DNA of 64,000 nucleotides from Pseudomonas sp. SL4(2022) (GCF_026625725.1 NZ_CP113060.1:2734001-2798000), one strand, 5' to 3'; counted from the first letter of the stretch, positions 46,527-56,583 are shown. A program made the numbers and translations. The notes: a model not told the origin generated them from the letters alone.

Positions 46527-48896
46527 CTAGAACAAGCCTAGTTGTCCGCCGATCAAGGTTGCAAAATCATCCTCGACAAACGGCAGGATGGCGTCGGCCA
46601 CCGGTTGCAGTTGGCGGGTCAGGTAATGGTCGTAGTCGATGGTGGCGTTGCGCGCTTCCAGCGGTTGCGGGCCGGCGGTGGTGATCACGTAGCTGATCCA
46701 GCCGCCGCGTTGGTATTGCAGCGGGCGGCCGTGCGCGGCGTTGTACTCGTCGGCCAGGCGCGCGGCGCGCACATGGGGCGGTACGTTGCGTTCGTAATCG
46801 GTGAGCAGGCGGCGCAGGCGTTTGCGGTAGACCAGTTGCTCATCCAGCTTGCCGCTTAGGGTGCGCTCGACGTAGTCACGCACATAATCCTGATAGGGTT
46901 GGCCGAGAAAGATGCGCTCATACAGCTCGCGCTGAAACTGCTGGGCCAGCGGCGACCAGTCGCTGCGCACGGTTTCCAGGCCTTTGTAGACCATCTTGTG
47001 GCCACCGTCAGGCTGGCCGATCAGCCCGGCGTAGCGCTTCTTGCTGCCTTCCTCGGTGCCGCGAATGGTCGGCATCAGAAAGCGCCGGTAATGGGTTTCA
47101 AACTGCAGTTCCAAGGCGCTTTCCAGGCCGTACTCATCATGCAAGTGATCGCGCCACCAGGCGTTGACCTTAGCCACCAGCGCACGGCCGATCTGTGCGG
47201 CGTCTTCTTCAGCGTGCGGGCGCTTGAGCCAGACGAAGGTGGAGTCGGTGTCGCCATAGATCACCGCATAACCCTCGGCCTCGATCAGCGCGCGGGTGCG
47301 GGCCATGATCTCGTGGCCGCGCAGGGTGATGGAGGAGGCCAGGCGCGTATCGAAAAAGCGGCAGCCGCTGGAGCCGAGCACGCCGTAGAAGGCGTTCATG
47401 ATGATCTTCAGCGCCTGCGACAGCGGTGCGTTGCGCTCGCGTTTGGCCGCCTCACGGCCCTGCCATATGCGCTCGACAATCACCGGCAGGCAATGCTCGC
47501 TGCGCGAGAAGCGCGCGCCGCGAAAACCCGGCACCGAATGGGCGTTGTCCGGCTGGCGCAGGCCTTCGATCAGCCCCACCGGGTCAATCAGAAAGCTGCG
47601 GATAATCGACGGGTACAGGCTCTTGTAATCGAGCACCAACACCGACTCATACAGCCCGGGCTGCGACTCCATGACAAAGCCGCCGGGGCTGGCTTGCGGC
47701 GGGTTGTCCCCCAGGTTCGGTGCAACAAAACCACGGCGGTGCATCAGCGGCATGTACAGGTGTTCGAAGGCCGCCACCGAGCCGCCGCTGCGGTCGGCGG
47801 GAAGGCCGGTGACCGTGGCGCGCTCCAGCAGGAAGTCGAGGATCGCGGTCTTGCCGAAGATGCGTGTGACCAGTTCGCAGTCGCGTAGGTTGTAGCGTGC
47901 CAGAGCGGGTTTGTCCTCGCGGAACATGCGGTCGATTTCGTCCATGCGCTGGTAGGGCGTGGAGATATCTTTGCCTTCGCCGAGCAGGGTTTGCGCGACG
48001 TTTTCTAGGCTGAACGAGGGAAAGCTCCAAGTCGCCGAACGCAGCGCCTCGATGCCGTCGATGATCAAGCGACCGGCAGCGTCGGCAAAGAAGTGGCCGT
48101 TGCCGCTGCCATGCTCGCGCCATTGCATCTCGCTGCCATCGCGGCCCAAGCGCAGGGGGATGGCCAGATTGCGCGCATGTTCATGCAGCACACGCAGGTC
48201 GAATTGCACCAGGTTCCAGCCGATGATCGCGTCCGGGTCGTGCGCGGCCATCCACTGGTTCAGGCATTCGAGCAGCTCGCCACGGCTGGCGCAGTAGTGC
48301 AGCTGGAAATCCACCCGCGGCGGTTGCTCGGGCGTGCGGCCGAGCATGTACACGTTGCGCTGGCCGCAGCCTTCAATGGCGATGGAGTACAGCTCACCAA
48401 AGGCATTGGTTTCGATGTCCAGCGAGGCCAGCTTGAGCGTCGGGCGGTAACCCTCGCAGGGCTTGATCTGCGCCTCGAGCAGCAGAGCGGGATTGGTCGC
48501 ATCGGGCGTGCCGGTGAACTGCACGGGGGCGGTGATAAAACGCTCCATCAGGTAGCGCTCGGGCGGTCGCACATCGGCTTCGTACACGTCCAGGCCAGCG
48601 CGGCGCAGCTGTTTGTCGAGGTCCATCAAGGTACGGTGCTGTTGGCAATACAGGCCGAGCACCGGGCGCAGGTGAAAGTCCTTGAGGCCCAGCGGGCGTA
48701 GCTCGACGCCGCGCTCGTTGGCCAGCAGCGCTTGCGCCTGCTCGCGTTGCGCATCCGGGATAAAGGCCACCGAGGTTTGCAGCGGCAGACGCAGCAGGCG
48801 CGGACCGTTGTCGGTGGCCAACCAGAACTCCACCTGCGTGCCGGCCGGCGTATCACGCCAGTGTCGGGTCAGCAGAAAGCCCTGTTGTAAGTCCAC
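46527..48896 (-). CDS. polB: DNA polymerase II
   Basis: A 789-residue family B polymerase from a GTG at 48894-48896 (first residues [20 protein letters not shown], as in pseudomonad homologues; GAGAGCAA upstream). The exonuclease motif [20 protein letters not shown], polymerase motif [18 protein letters not shown] and motif [14 protein letters not shown] are intact, so both proofreading and synthesis should work. It restarts stalled forks and bypasses lesions in the SOS response. A perfect LexA box is 51 bases upstream. Confidence 0.95.
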   Translation of the reverse strand: MDLQQGFLLTRHWRDTPAGTQVEFWLATDNGPRLLRLPLQTSVAFIPDAQREQAQALLANERGVELRPLGLKDFHLRPVLGLYCQQHRTLMDLDKQLRRAGLDVYEADVRPPERYLMERFITAPVQFTGTPDATNPALLLEAQIKPCEGYRPTLKLASLDIETNAFGELYSIAIEGCGQRNVYMLGRTPEQPPRVDFQLHYCASRGELLECLNQWMAAHDPDAIIGWNLVQFDLRVLHEHARNLAIPLRLGRDGSEMQWREHGSGNGHFFADAAGRLIIDGIEALRSATWSFPSFSLENVAQTLLGEGKDISTPYQRMDEIDRMFREDKPALARYNLRDCELVTRIFGKTAILDFLLERATVTGLPADRSGGSVAAFEHLYMPLMHRRGFVAPNLGDNPPQASPGGFVMESQPGLYESVLVLDYKSLYPSIIRSFLIDPVGLIEGLRQPDNAHSVPGFRGARFSRSEHCLPVIVERIWQGREAAKRERNAPLSQALKIIMNAFYGVLGSSGCRFFDTRLASSITLRGHEIMARTRALIEAEGYAVIYGDTDSTFVWLKRPHAEEDAAQIGRALVAKVNAWWRDHLHDEYGLESALELQFETHYRRFLMPTIRGTEEGSKKRYAGLIGQPDGGHKMVYKGLETVRSDWSPLAQQFQRELYERIFLGQPYQDYVRDYVERTLSGKLDEQLVYRKRLRRLLTDYERNVPPHVRAARLADEYNAAHGRPLQYQRGGWISYVITTAGPQPLEARNATIDYDHYLTRQLQPVADAILPFVEDDFATLIGGQLGLF

Positions 48897-48946
48897 CGCG
48901 TTGCTCTCGGGTCTGTGTTGAGAGGCAATTCTACGCAGGCTTTTAT

Positions 48947-48962
48947 CTGTATGCCTATACAG
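48947..48962 (-). promoter_or_regulatory. LexA box of polB
   Basis: CTGTATGCCTATACAG has the exact CTGT-N8-ACAG form and is nearly a perfect palindrome. It lies in the divergent polB/rlhA region, 51 bases from polB and 86 from rlhA. Confidence 0.88.
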
Positions 48963-49048
48963 TTGTTGTGCGGCTGCCAAGCGGGCACAGACAAATCAGC
49001 TATTCCGAGTAAAATGCTCGGCCTGATTGACTGCCCGATAGCGAAACC

Positions 49049-51046
49049 ATGTCCCTGCCCAAGCACCACCTCGAACTGCTGAGCCCCGCGCGCGATACCG
49101 CGATTGCCAAGGAAGCCATCCTGCACGGCGCCGATGCCGTGTACATCGGCGGCCCCGGCTTTGGTGCGCGGCACAACGCCAGCAACAGCGTGGCGGACAT
49201 TGCCGAGCTGGTGCAGTTTGCCCACCTGTTCCATGCGCGGGTGTTCGTCACCCTCAACACCATTCTGCATGAGGATGAGTTGGAACCAGCGCGGCAGATG
49301 ATCTGGCAGCTCTACGAGGCGGGCATCGATGCGCTGATTGTGCAGGACATGGGCGTGATGGAGATGGACCTGCCGCCCATCGAGATCCACGCCAGCACCC
49401 AGTGCGACATTCGCACCCTGGAAAAAGCCCGCTTTCTCGACAACGCCGGCTTCTCCCAGCTGGTGCTGGCCCGCGAGTTGAACCTGGAAGAGATCGGCAA
49501 TATCTGCCGCAACGTCGATTCGGCGGTGGAGTTCTTTATCCACGGCGCGCTGTGTGTGGCGTTCTCCGGGCAGTGCAACATCTCCCACGCGCAGACCGGT
49601 CGTAGCGCCAACCGGGGTGACTGCTCGCAAGCCTGCCGCCTGCCATACACCCTGAAAGACGACCAGGGCCGCGTGGTGGCCTTTGATAAGCACCTGCTGT
49701 CGATGAAGGACAACAACCAGACCGACAACCTGATCCATCTGGTCGATGCCGGCGTGCGCTCGTTCAAGATCGAAGGGCGCTACAAAGACATGAGCTACGT
49801 GAAGAACATCACCGCGCACTACCGCCGCGAGCTGGATGCGATTCTCGAACAGCGCCCGCACCTGGCCCGTGCGTCCAGCGGCCGCACTGAGCACTTCTTC
49901 ACCCCGGACACCGACAAGACCTTCCACCGCGGCAGCACCGATTATTTCGTCACCGACCGCAAGGTGGACATCGGCGCATTCGATTCGCCGACCTTTACCG
50001 GCTTGACGGTGGGGTACATCGAGAAGGTGAACAAGCGCGACCTGATCGCCGTCACCGACACGCCGCTGTCCAACGGCGATGGCCTCAACGTGCTGATCAA
50101 GCGCGAAGTGGTGGGCTTTCGCAGCAACATCTGCGAGCTGAAAGGCGAGTTCGACGAGGACGGCGAGAAACGCTACCGCTACCGCGTCGAGCCTAATGAG
50201 ATGCCCGAGGCCATGCACCGCGTCCGCCCGCAGCATCCGCTCAACCGCAACCTCGACCACAACTGGCAGCAGGCTCTGCTCAAAACCTCATCCGAGCGGC
50301 GCATTGCGGTCAGCTGGCAGCTGGCGGTTCAGGGTGATCAGTTGAATGTGAGCGCCACCAGTGAGGAAGGCATCAGCGCCCGCGTGAGCCTGAATGGGCC
50401 GTTCGCCGCCGCCAAGGATGCCGAGCAAGCCCGCGAGCAACTGGCCGATGGCTTGAGCAAACTGGGCACCACGATTTACTACAGCAGCGGCGCGCGGATC
50501 GACTGTGAAGCGGTGCCGTTTATCCCCGGTTCGCAACTCAAGGCCCTGCGCCGCGAAGCCATCGAAGCCCTGACGCAAGCCCGCGTCGCTGCTCACCCAC
50601 GTGGCGGGCGCAAGCCGGTGAGCGTGCCAGCGCCGGTCTACCCGGAATCGCACCTGACCTTTCTCGCCAACGTCTACAACGACAAGGCGCGCACCTTCTA
50701 CAAGCGTTACGGCGTGCAGCTGATCGATGCGGCGTATGAGGCCCATGAGGAGGCGGGCGACGTGCCGGTGATGATCACCAAGCATTGCCTGCGCTTCTCC
50801 TTCAACCTCTGTCCGAAACAGGCCAAAGGCGTGACCGGCGTGCGCACCAAAGTCTCGGACATGCAGCTGATCCATCAGGACGAAGTGCTGACCCTGAAGT
50901 TCGACTGCAAGCCTTGCGAGATGCACATCATCGGCAAGATGAAGGGTCATATTCTGCATCAGCCACAGCCGGGCAGTGCCGCGAGCAAGGGCGGCGCGGT
51001 GGGCTATATCACCCCGGATGATTTGCTCAAGACCATTAAGCGCTAG
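49049..51046 (+). CDS. rlhA: 23S rRNA 5-hydroxycytidine synthase, U32 family
   Basis: A 665-residue U32-peptidase-fold protein starting MSLPKHHLELLSPARDTAIA. The signature region HGALCVAFSGQCNISHAQTG and GDCSQACRLPY carries conserved Cys residues thought to hold an Fe-S cluster, with two further Cys pairs in KHCLRFSFNLCPKQAKG and FDCKPCEMHIIGKMKGH. The length with a C-terminal DUF3656-type part fits RlhA (about 650 residues), not the shorter TrhP. RlhA hydroxylates C2501 of 23S rRNA with prephenate as a co-substrate source. Confidence 0.85.
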   Translation: MSLPKHHLELLSPARDTAIAKEAILHGADAVYIGGPGFGARHNASNSVADIAELVQFAHLFHARVFVTLNTILHEDELEPARQMIWQLYEAGIDALIVQDMGVMEMDLPPIEIHASTQCDIRTLEKARFLDNAGFSQLVLARELNLEEIGNICRNVDSAVEFFIHGALCVAFSGQCNISHAQTGRSANRGDCSQACRLPYTLKDDQGRVVAFDKHLLSMKDNNQTDNLIHLVDAGVRSFKIEGRYKDMSYVKNITAHYRRELDAILEQRPHLARASSGRTEHFFTPDTDKTFHRGSTDYFVTDRKVDIGAFDSPTFTGLTVGYIEKVNKRDLIAVTDTPLSNGDGLNVLIKREVVGFRSNICELKGEFDEDGEKRYRYRVEPNEMPEAMHRVRPQHPLNRNLDHNWQQALLKTSSERRIAVSWQLAVQGDQLNVSATSEEGISARVSLNGPFAAAKDAEQAREQLADGLSKLGTTIYYSSGARIDCEAVPFIPGSQLKALRREAIEALTQARVAAHPRGGRKPVSVPAPVYPESHLTFLANVYNDKARTFYKRYGVQLIDAAYEAHEEAGDVPVMITKHCLRFSFNLCPKQAKGVTGVRTKVSDMQLIHQDEVLTLKFDCKPCEMHIIGKMKGHILHQPQPGSAASKGGAVGYITPDDLLKTIKR

Positions 51047-51060
51047 GGTTGATGCCAACC

Positions 51061-51170
51061 GGTAGGAGCCAGCTTGCTGTGGTTCGGCACTCCGTCGATG
51101 CTCTTCAGGTAGCTCGGATGTAATCCGGCGCTATTGCTGGTGGACAGGCTTCGCGTTGTCCACCCTAACC
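51061..51170. repeat. Cluster of degenerate pseudomonad repeats
   Basis: Three pieces lie in a row: GGTAGGAGCCAGCTTGCTG (51061-51079), the start of a common REP; CGGATGTAATCCG around 51116-51128, a small palindrome; and GGTGGACA with TGTCCACC (51139-51164, loop GGCTTCGCGT). The 205-base gap 51047-51251 holds no gene. Confidence 0.6.
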
Positions 51171-51251
51171 ATGTCCAGCGCAGGGCGGAAAATTGCGCAG
51201 CGTTTTCCATCAGGGTGTTCAGCTGATGGGCTGTGCCGTGCGCTTATTCTT

Positions 51252-51629
51252 TTATTCTTTGCCCTTGGCCAACACCAGCCACGCCATCAGCGGATAGCAG
51301 AAGTAATGCAGGCCAAAGAGCAGCAAGCCCATCGGGCCGGGTTCATCTTTTAGCCACATCATGGCCAGTAAACCCAGATAGAGCAGGGCCAGGATGCCGC
51401 CGTAGTAAAAGAGCAGGTGGCGGCGTTCACGCGGGGTGGGGCGGCGTTGCTGGCGCAGGTAAAACCACAGGGCCATGCCGCCGGCCACGGCGCTGGCGAT
51501 CAGCAGGGTGGTCAGCGGGCCGCCGAGTTTGACCAAAGTGCGCAGCAGCAGGTTCAGCACGATCACCGCGACCACACCGCCAAGGGCCAGGCGGGTCATG
51601 GGTGCAGGCGATACGTGCGGTGCATTCAT
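51252..51629 (-). CDS. Uncharacterised four-helix membrane protein (125 aa)
   Basis: A 125-residue protein with about four membrane helices: LALGGVVAVIVLNLLLRTLV, TTLLIASAVAGGMALWFYL, GGILALLYLGLLAMMWL and LLLFGLHYFCYPLMAWLVLA. A basic loop LRQQRRPTPRERRH separates the second and third. It lies ten bases downstream of the SDR gene in the same direction and may be co-transcribed. No family recognised. Confidence 0.65.
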   Translation of the reverse strand: MNAPHVSPAPMTRLALGGVVAVIVLNLLLRTLVKLGGPLTTLLIASAVAGGMALWFYLRQQRRPTPRERRHLLFYYGGILALLYLGLLAMMWLKDEPGPMGLLLFGLHYFCYPLMAWLVLAKGKE

Positions 51630-51639
51630 CAGCAGGCTC

Positions 51640-52470
51640 CTACAGGCTGCGATTGAGGCCGAAGCGCTTTTTCAACACCCGTTGCAACAGGCCCTTGGGC
51701 AGCACAGCGGCCAGCAAGGGCAGGGCGCGGCTGCCGTTGCCGAGGCGCAGCAACAAGGGGCGCGGCTGGTTTTGCACGGCGGCGAGCAGGTTGCGGGCGA
51801 AGTGGCTGGCGGGGGTGGGGTTGTCTTGCGAGGCGTTGGCGCGGGCGCGGATGCCGTCGCGGATTGGCCACCAGGGCGAGGCTTCGTCGATCAGTTGCTC
51901 GGCTTGCTGGCTGGCCTGGGCACCGAAGCTGGAGGCGATCGCGCCGGGCTGCACTTCCATCACCTCGATGGCGAAGGGTGCCAACTCCATGCGCAGGGCG
52001 TCGGTCAGCGCGTGCACGGCGGCTTTGGAGGCGCAGTAAGCCCCTGCAAACGGGGTGACCAGTACGCCGGAGACGCTGCCGATATTCACCACCAGCCCCT
52101 TGTTCTGCCGCAACAGCGGGAACAGTGCGCGCGTCACGCCGACCAGCGAGAACACGTTGGTTTCAAACTGCTTGCGCATGGCCTCAACACCGCCATCGAG
52201 CAGCGGGCCCATGGCGCCGTAGCCAGCATTGTTGATCAGCACATCAAGGCCGCCGATTTCGGCTTTCAGGCGCTCAGCCAATTGGCCCAGCGCCAGGCCA
52301 TCGTTGACGTCCAGCTGCACAGCGTGAAAACCGGCATCGCTTAATGCGGCGACATCCTCGGGTTTGCGCGCCGTGGCCCAGACCTGATAACCGGCTTGCT
52401 GGAACACCTCGGCCAAGGCGCGGCCGATGCCGCTGGAACATCCGGTGATCAGTACGCTGGGCTGGGTCAT
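51640..52470 (-). CDS. Short-chain dehydrogenase/reductase
   Basis: A 276-residue classical SDR. Cofactor motif VLITGCSSGIGRALAEVF is at the N-terminus, NNAGYG follows near residue 85, and the catalytic Tyr/Lys pair is in YCASKAAVHAL (YxxxK) with Ser in IGSVSG. Substrate is unknown; the long C-terminal region (ARNLLAAVQNQPRPLLLRLG) is seen in SDRs acting on hydrophobic compounds. It follows the 154-residue membrane-anchored protein gene by 33 bases. Confidence 0.92.
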   Translation of the reverse strand: MTQPSVLITGCSSGIGRALAEVFQQAGYQVWATARKPEDVAALSDAGFHAVQLDVNDGLALGQLAERLKAEIGGLDVLINNAGYGAMGPLLDGGVEAMRKQFETNVFSLVGVTRALFPLLRQNKGLVVNIGSVSGVLVTPFAGAYCASKAAVHALTDALRMELAPFAIEVMEVQPGAIASSFGAQASQQAEQLIDEASPWWPIRDGIRARANASQDNPTPASHFARNLLAAVQNQPRPLLLRLGNGSRALPLLAAVLPKGLLQRVLKKRFGLNRSL

Positions 52471-52503
52471 GCAGGTTTCCTTATTGTTTGAGTGGGGCGC
52501 CGC

Positions 52504-52968
52504 TCAACGGCTAAAGCTGCCCTGCAGGCGCTCGGCGCGAAACTCCAGGGTGGTGGCACGATACCCGCTGCGCAGGGCTGGCAAGGGCAGGCAGGTTTGC
52601 CAGTCGGCGCCGGGCAGTAATTCGCCGGGGCCGCTGTAGCGCGGGGTTTCATACAGGCGCTCAGCCAGGTTGACGCTGTCGCCAGGGCGGTAGGCGGCGA
52701 TCTGCCAGTGCAGCTCAAGCAGCGCGGCTTCGCTGCCGTTCTTCAGGTTGAGGGCCAGCGGACGATCTGCCGGGCAGCGCGCGGGAGCGTAGTCGAGGCG
52801 TAATTCGAGGTGAGCCAGGTGGCGATTCTCGCGGCTTTCCTGCCAGAGCACCCAGCTGGCGACCAGGCCCAGGCCGATCAGCGCGCCGAGTGAGATTGGC
52901 AGTGCCTTGCTCGGGTAGCGGATCAACAGGATCAGCCAGCTCAGTACCAGGATTGCGCCAAACAGCAT
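52504..52968 (-). CDS. Membrane-anchored protein of unknown function (154 aa)
   Basis: A 154-residue protein with two N-terminal helices (MLFGAILVLSWLILLIRY and LPISLGALIGLGLVASWVLW), then a soluble beta-rich domain containing HLELRLDYAPARCPADRPLA and LPALRSGYRATTLEFRAER. Similar proteins are annotated as multidrug transporter in pseudomonads, but that is not supported by the sequence, which has only two helices. A GTG one codon upstream is an alternative start. It is 15 bases downstream of yaaA. Confidence 0.65.
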   Translation of the reverse strand: MLFGAILVLSWLILLIRYPSKALPISLGALIGLGLVASWVLWQESRENRHLAHLELRLDYAPARCPADRPLALNLKNGSEAALLELHWQIAAYRPGDSVNLAERLYETPRYSGPGELLPGADWQTCLPLPALRSGYRATTLEFRAERLQGSFSR

Positions 52969-52983
52969 CACTCAGGCCTCGGG

Positions 52984-53766
52984 CTAAAGGTGGTCAGGGT
53001 TGTCACGCAGGAACACCAGACTATCAGCCTTGGAGTGTTCCGCCGAATAGCGATAGCCCTGGTAGTTGAAATCCTTGAGGCCGGCTGGGTCAGTCAGGCG
53101 CTCTTTGATCACGTAACGGGCCATCAGACCGCGCGCTTTCTTCGCGTAGAAACTGATGATCTTGTACTGGCCGTTTTTCAGATCCTTGAATTCGGTGTCG
53201 ATGATCCGTGCATTCAGCGGCTTGCGTTTTACTGCGCTGAAGTATTCGTTGGACGCCAGGTTGAGCAGCACCTCGTCGCCTTGAGCCGCCAGCGCCTCAT
53301 TCAGCCAGCCACTGATGCGCTCGCCCCAGAAGTCATAGAGGTTGTTGCCGCGCACGTTGGCCAGCTTGGTGCCCATTTCCAGGCGGTAGGGCTGCATCAA
53401 GTCGAGCGGGCGCAGCAGGCCATACAGGCCGGAGAGCATGCGCAGGTGCTGCTGGGCAAAGTCGAAATCGGCTTCGCTGAAGTCCTCGGCGTTCAGGCCG
53501 GTGTACACATCGCCTTTGAATGCCAGCAAGGCCTGCTTGGCATTGTCCGGGGTGAAGGCGGACTGCCAGCTGCCAAAGCGCGCGGCGTTGAGGCCGGCGA
53601 GTTTGTCCGACAGGTGCATCAGTTCGGCAATTTGCGCCGGGCTGAAATCACGCAACTGATCGATCAGCACTTGAGCGTGTTCCAAGTGTTCCGGTTGGGT
53701 AAAGCGCGGGGTGGCGGGCGGCGTCTCGTAATCAAGGGTTTTGGCCGGGGAAATCACCATCAACAT
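52984..53766 (-). CDS. yaaA: Peroxide stress protein YaaA
   Basis: A 260-residue UPF0246 protein starting [20 protein letters not shown], with AGGAG upstream. Motifs: [51 protein letters not shown] and [11 protein letters not shown]. In E. coli YaaA limits free iron and so protects DNA during hydrogen peroxide stress. It appears to be the first gene of a leftward run (yaaA, 154-residue protein, SDR, 125-residue protein). Confidence 0.93.
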   Translation of the reverse strand: MLMVISPAKTLDYETPPATPRFTQPEHLEHAQVLIDQLRDFSPAQIAELMHLSDKLAGLNAARFGSWQSAFTPDNAKQALLAFKGDVYTGLNAEDFSEADFDFAQQHLRMLSGLYGLLRPLDLMQPYRLEMGTKLANVRGNNLYDFWGERISGWLNEALAAQGDEVLLNLASNEYFSAVKRKPLNARIIDTEFKDLKNGQYKIISFYAKKARGLMARYVIKERLTDPAGLKDFNYQGYRYSAEHSKADSLVFLRDNPDHL

Positions 53767-54318
53767 AAGCTGTGCTCCTGAAAGTCTGCGGCGATTCTAG
53801 AAGCTGGCGGCGGCTGAGACTACCTATTAGGGCAATTAGCCCGGTCGATTCGGGCCTTGTTATTGCGCATGCCTGCACCGCGTTGGCGCAACGCTGCGGT
53901 CACTGTGCTGCCGCTACGGTGAACGGGGGCTATAAGCATGTGGAACACCGTTGCAGGGACGCGCCATCCAGTACTGGATGGCGCGTGTAGGGCCGGGCAC
54001 GAGGGTGTAGGTGTTTCGGAAGGAAAAAACAGGACGGCCCGAAAGCCGGTAGGACTTCCGACTTTAACGGTGGCCGGGCAGGCCGCCAAGCGCTATTTGT
54101 CGCACCGATAAATAAACCGCTAAATGCCGAAAAAAACATTTTTCTGTCATCTTTTTTGGAGTATCTAAAAGGCAAGACCGCCGAACCCTGCAGACAGGTG
54201 GCGGCCATTGGCCCTCACCTTTTTGCAGCCTTCTCAGCTCCGGCACTGAGGAGTCGGTGGCCCCTCCGCGGCGCATTCGCCCCTGCGCCGCTTGGCTACT
54301 ACAAGAAGGTGACCGAGT
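53767..54318. promoter_or_regulatory. Long intergenic region before phoH
   Basis: About 550 bases without a gene that I can support. It contains a 28-bp palindrome (53959-53986), an AT-rich stretch at 54127-54170 that may hold the promoter of the PIN-PhoH gene, and a GC-rich leader 54180-54300. Short frames in it have no homologous look. Confidence 0.4.
53959..53986. repeat. 28-bp perfect palindrome
   Basis: ACGCGCCATCCAGT is followed immediately by its exact reverse complement. Neighbouring sequence (GTAGGGCCGGGCAC on the right) does not pair. There is no T-run, so it is not an ordinary terminator. Confidence 0.9.
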
Positions 54319-55710
54319 ATGGATGACCACGGACGCTCCAAGCCCACCGCCCCAACCCTGTACGCCCTCGACACCAATGTGCTGATCCACGACCCCAACG
54401 CGCTGCTGAATTTTCAGGAGCACCATGTTGCTATTCCGATGACTGTACTGGAGGAACTGGACAAGCTTAAAACCGGCAAACAGGGCGTGGCCGCCGAGTG
54501 CCGCCAGGCCATCCGCCTGATCGACAAGATTCTCGGCAGCGCCAACCCGGAGGAAGTGGAGCACGGTGTTGCCATCCAGCGTGAGAAGAGCGGCCCGTGC
54601 GGTTTTCTGTCGATTCTCATGAGCAAGAGCGCTACCCCGGTCACCTGGCTGCCGGAAGACCTTAACGACAACAAGATCATCAACCAGCTGGTCGAGCTGA
54701 AGTCCCGTCGCCCCGGTCTCAACGTGGTGCTGGTGACCAAAGACATCAACATGCGCCTTAAGGCGCGCGCCTGTGGCATCGACTCCGAGGACTACCACAC
54801 CGACCAGTTGGTCGATGACGTGTCGCTGCTGTCGCAGGGTTACCACAATATGGAAGGCTCCTTCTGGGACCGCGTGAGCAAGGTGGAAACCCGTCAGGAC
54901 CACGGCCGTACCTGGCACCGTGTACAGCTCACCGACAACCTGCCGGCAGTGCACGTCAACGAGTTCATCATCGACGAGCAGGGCTTTGTCGGCTGGATCA
55001 AGGGCATCAAGCACGGCGAGCTGATGATTCTCGATCTGCATCAGGAGCCTTTGATGCACCAGGAAGCCTGGGGTCTGCGCCCGCGGGACATCTATCAGTC
55101 ACTCGCGCTGTTTGCCCTGCTGGATCCGGACATTCACCTGGTCAACCTGTCCGGCGCAGCCGGTTCCGGAAAAACCATCCTGGCCTTGGCAGCGGCCATC
55201 GAACAGACCATGGTCAGCAAGCGTTACCGCCGGATTATCGCCACCCGCAGCGTGCAGGGGCTGGATCAGGAAATCGGTTTTCTGCCCGGCACCGAAGCCG
55301 AGAAGATGGAGCCCTGGCTTGGCGCGATCACCGACAACCTCGAAGCCCTGCACATGGACGACGAGAACACCCACGGCAGCGTCGACTACATCCTGCAAAA
55401 GGTCCCGCTGCAGTTCAAATCGCTCAACTACATCCGTGGTCGCAGCTTCCAGCAGAGCCTGATCCTGATCGACGAATGCCAGAACCTTACCCCGCACCAG
55501 ATGAAAACCATCATCACCCGTGCGGGCAGCGGTTCCAAAGTGGTGTGCCTGGGCAACCTGGCGCAGATCGATACCCCTTACCTGTCGGCGCCCAGCTCGG
55601 GCCTGACCTACCTGACGGAGCGCTTCAAAGACTTTGAGCATGGCGTGCACATCACCCTGCAGGGTGTGCCGCGCTCGATCCTTGCCGAGTACGCCGAAAC
55701 CCACATGTAA
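54319..55710 (+). CDS. PIN-domain/PhoH-family ATPase
   Basis: A 463-residue protein fusing an N-terminal PIN nuclease domain (YALDTNVLIHDPNALLNFQE, with Asp residues for metal binding; further VLVTKDINMRLKARACGIDS) to a C-terminal PhoH helicase-like ATPase (Walker A SGAAGSGKTILALAAA near residue 283, Walker B LILIDECQNLTPHQMKTIIT). The combination is the PhoH2/YlaK type, able to unwind and cut RNA. The ATG at 54319 is preceded by AAGAAGGTGACC. Transcribed alone. Confidence 0.92.
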   Translation: MDDHGRSKPTAPTLYALDTNVLIHDPNALLNFQEHHVAIPMTVLEELDKLKTGKQGVAAECRQAIRLIDKILGSANPEEVEHGVAIQREKSGPCGFLSILMSKSATPVTWLPEDLNDNKIINQLVELKSRRPGLNVVLVTKDINMRLKARACGIDSEDYHTDQLVDDVSLLSQGYHNMEGSFWDRVSKVETRQDHGRTWHRVQLTDNLPAVHVNEFIIDEQGFVGWIKGIKHGELMILDLHQEPLMHQEAWGLRPRDIYQSLALFALLDPDIHLVNLSGAAGSGKTILALAAAIEQTMVSKRYRRIIATRSVQGLDQEIGFLPGTEAEKMEPWLGAITDNLEALHMDDENTHGSVDYILQKVPLQFKSLNYIRGRSFQQSLILIDECQNLTPHQMKTIITRAGSGSKVVCLGNLAQIDTPYLSAPSSGLTYLTERFKDFEHGVHITLQGVPRSILAEYAETHM

Positions 55711-55726
55711 CCCTCACTCGCGCTCG

Positions 55727-55752
55727 CCCAGCAGGCCGTTATGCCTGCTGGG
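55727..55752 (+). terminator. Hairpin after the PhoH gene
   Basis: CCCAGCAGGC, loop CGTTAT, GCCTGCTGGG, 17 bases after the stop. No T-run follows. Confidence 0.55.
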
Positions 55753-55855
55753 CCGGGTGCCGCCGTAGCCTCACGTCTGAATCCCCTGGCATTCACAGGT
55801 GCCGAAACCTGACCCCTGGGTTTACAATCGCCGGACACTTGCCTGGAGCCTGTCC

Positions 55856-56344
55856 GTGTTAACCCATCTCGATTCCCAAGGCCGCGCCAACATGGTCGAC
55901 GTCAGCGATAAAGCTCAAACCGTCCGTGAAGCGGTCGCTGAAGCCTGGGTGCGCATGCGCCCGGAAACCCTGCAGATGATTGCCCAGGGCGATCACCCCA
56001 AGGGTGATGTGTTCGCCGTGGCACGGATTGCCGGCATCCAGGCAGCGAAGAAAACCAGTGACCTGATTCCGCTGTGCCACCCGCTGATGCTCACCAGCGT
56101 CAAGGTTGAGCTGATGCCTGAGGGGGCGGATGCCGTACACATCACCGCGCGTTGCAAGCTAGCCGGGCAAACCGGCGTGGAAATGGAAGCCCTGACCGCC
56201 GCCAGCGTTGCCGCGCTGACCCTCTATGACATGTGCAAAGCCGTGGATCGCGGCATGGTGATCGAACGCGTGCGCCTGCTGGAAAAGGTCGGTGGCAAGA
56301 GTGGCACCTTCAAGGCAGAGCCTGTGGCGGGAGAAGACGCATGA
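55856..56344 (+). CDS. moaC: Cyclic pyranopterin monophosphate synthase
   Basis: A 162-residue MoaC starting at GTG 55856 (then [20 protein letters not shown], as in other pseudomonads; GGAG upstream). It completes cPMP formation from the MoaA product in molybdenum cofactor synthesis. Conserved regions: [16 protein letters not shown] with the active His, and [20 protein letters not shown] with the catalytic Lys in KAVDRGM. The frame is open upstream but without homologous residues. It overlaps moaD by four bases. Confidence 0.95.
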   Translation: MLTHLDSQGRANMVDVSDKAQTVREAVAEAWVRMRPETLQMIAQGDHPKGDVFAVARIAGIQAAKKTSDLIPLCHPLMLTSVKVELMPEGADAVHITARCKLAGQTGVEMEALTAASVAALTLYDMCKAVDRGMVIERVRLLEKVGGKSGTFKAEPVAGEDA

Positions 56345-56583
56345 TCCGCGTGCAGTATTTCGCTCGTTATCGTGAGGCTCTGGGTTTGGATGGCGAACAG
56401 CTGAACGCTGAGTTCGCCAGCCTTGATCAACTGCGCCAACACCTGCTGGCGCGCGGCGGCGTCTGGGACGTACTGGCCGAGCAGAACCTGATGTGCGCGC
56501 GCAATCAGGAACTGTGCAGCCTGGATGAGCCGCTGACAGCCGGCGATGAAGTGGCATTCTTTCCTACCGTAACCGGCGGTTGA
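56341..56583 (+). CDS. moaD: Molybdopterin synthase sulfur carrier subunit
   Basis: An 80-residue ubiquitin-like protein, [20 protein letters not shown], ending FFPTVTGG. The terminal GG is the site of thiocarboxylation. It overlaps the moaC stop (ATGA), so it is coupled. It donates sulfur to cPMP together with MoaE. Confidence 0.93.
   Translation: MIRVQYFARYREALGLDGEQLNAEFASLDQLRQHLLARGGVWDVLAEQNLMCARNQELCSLDEPLTAGDEVAFFPTVTGG

Noticed and set aside
48869..50260. A 463-codon frame opposite rlhA
   Set aside because: Composition typical of an antisense frame and it runs over the polB/rlhA promoter region and LexA box.
53860..54100. Short frames in the yaaA-phoH gap
   Set aside because: They are produced by the palindrome and its surroundings and show no conserved features.
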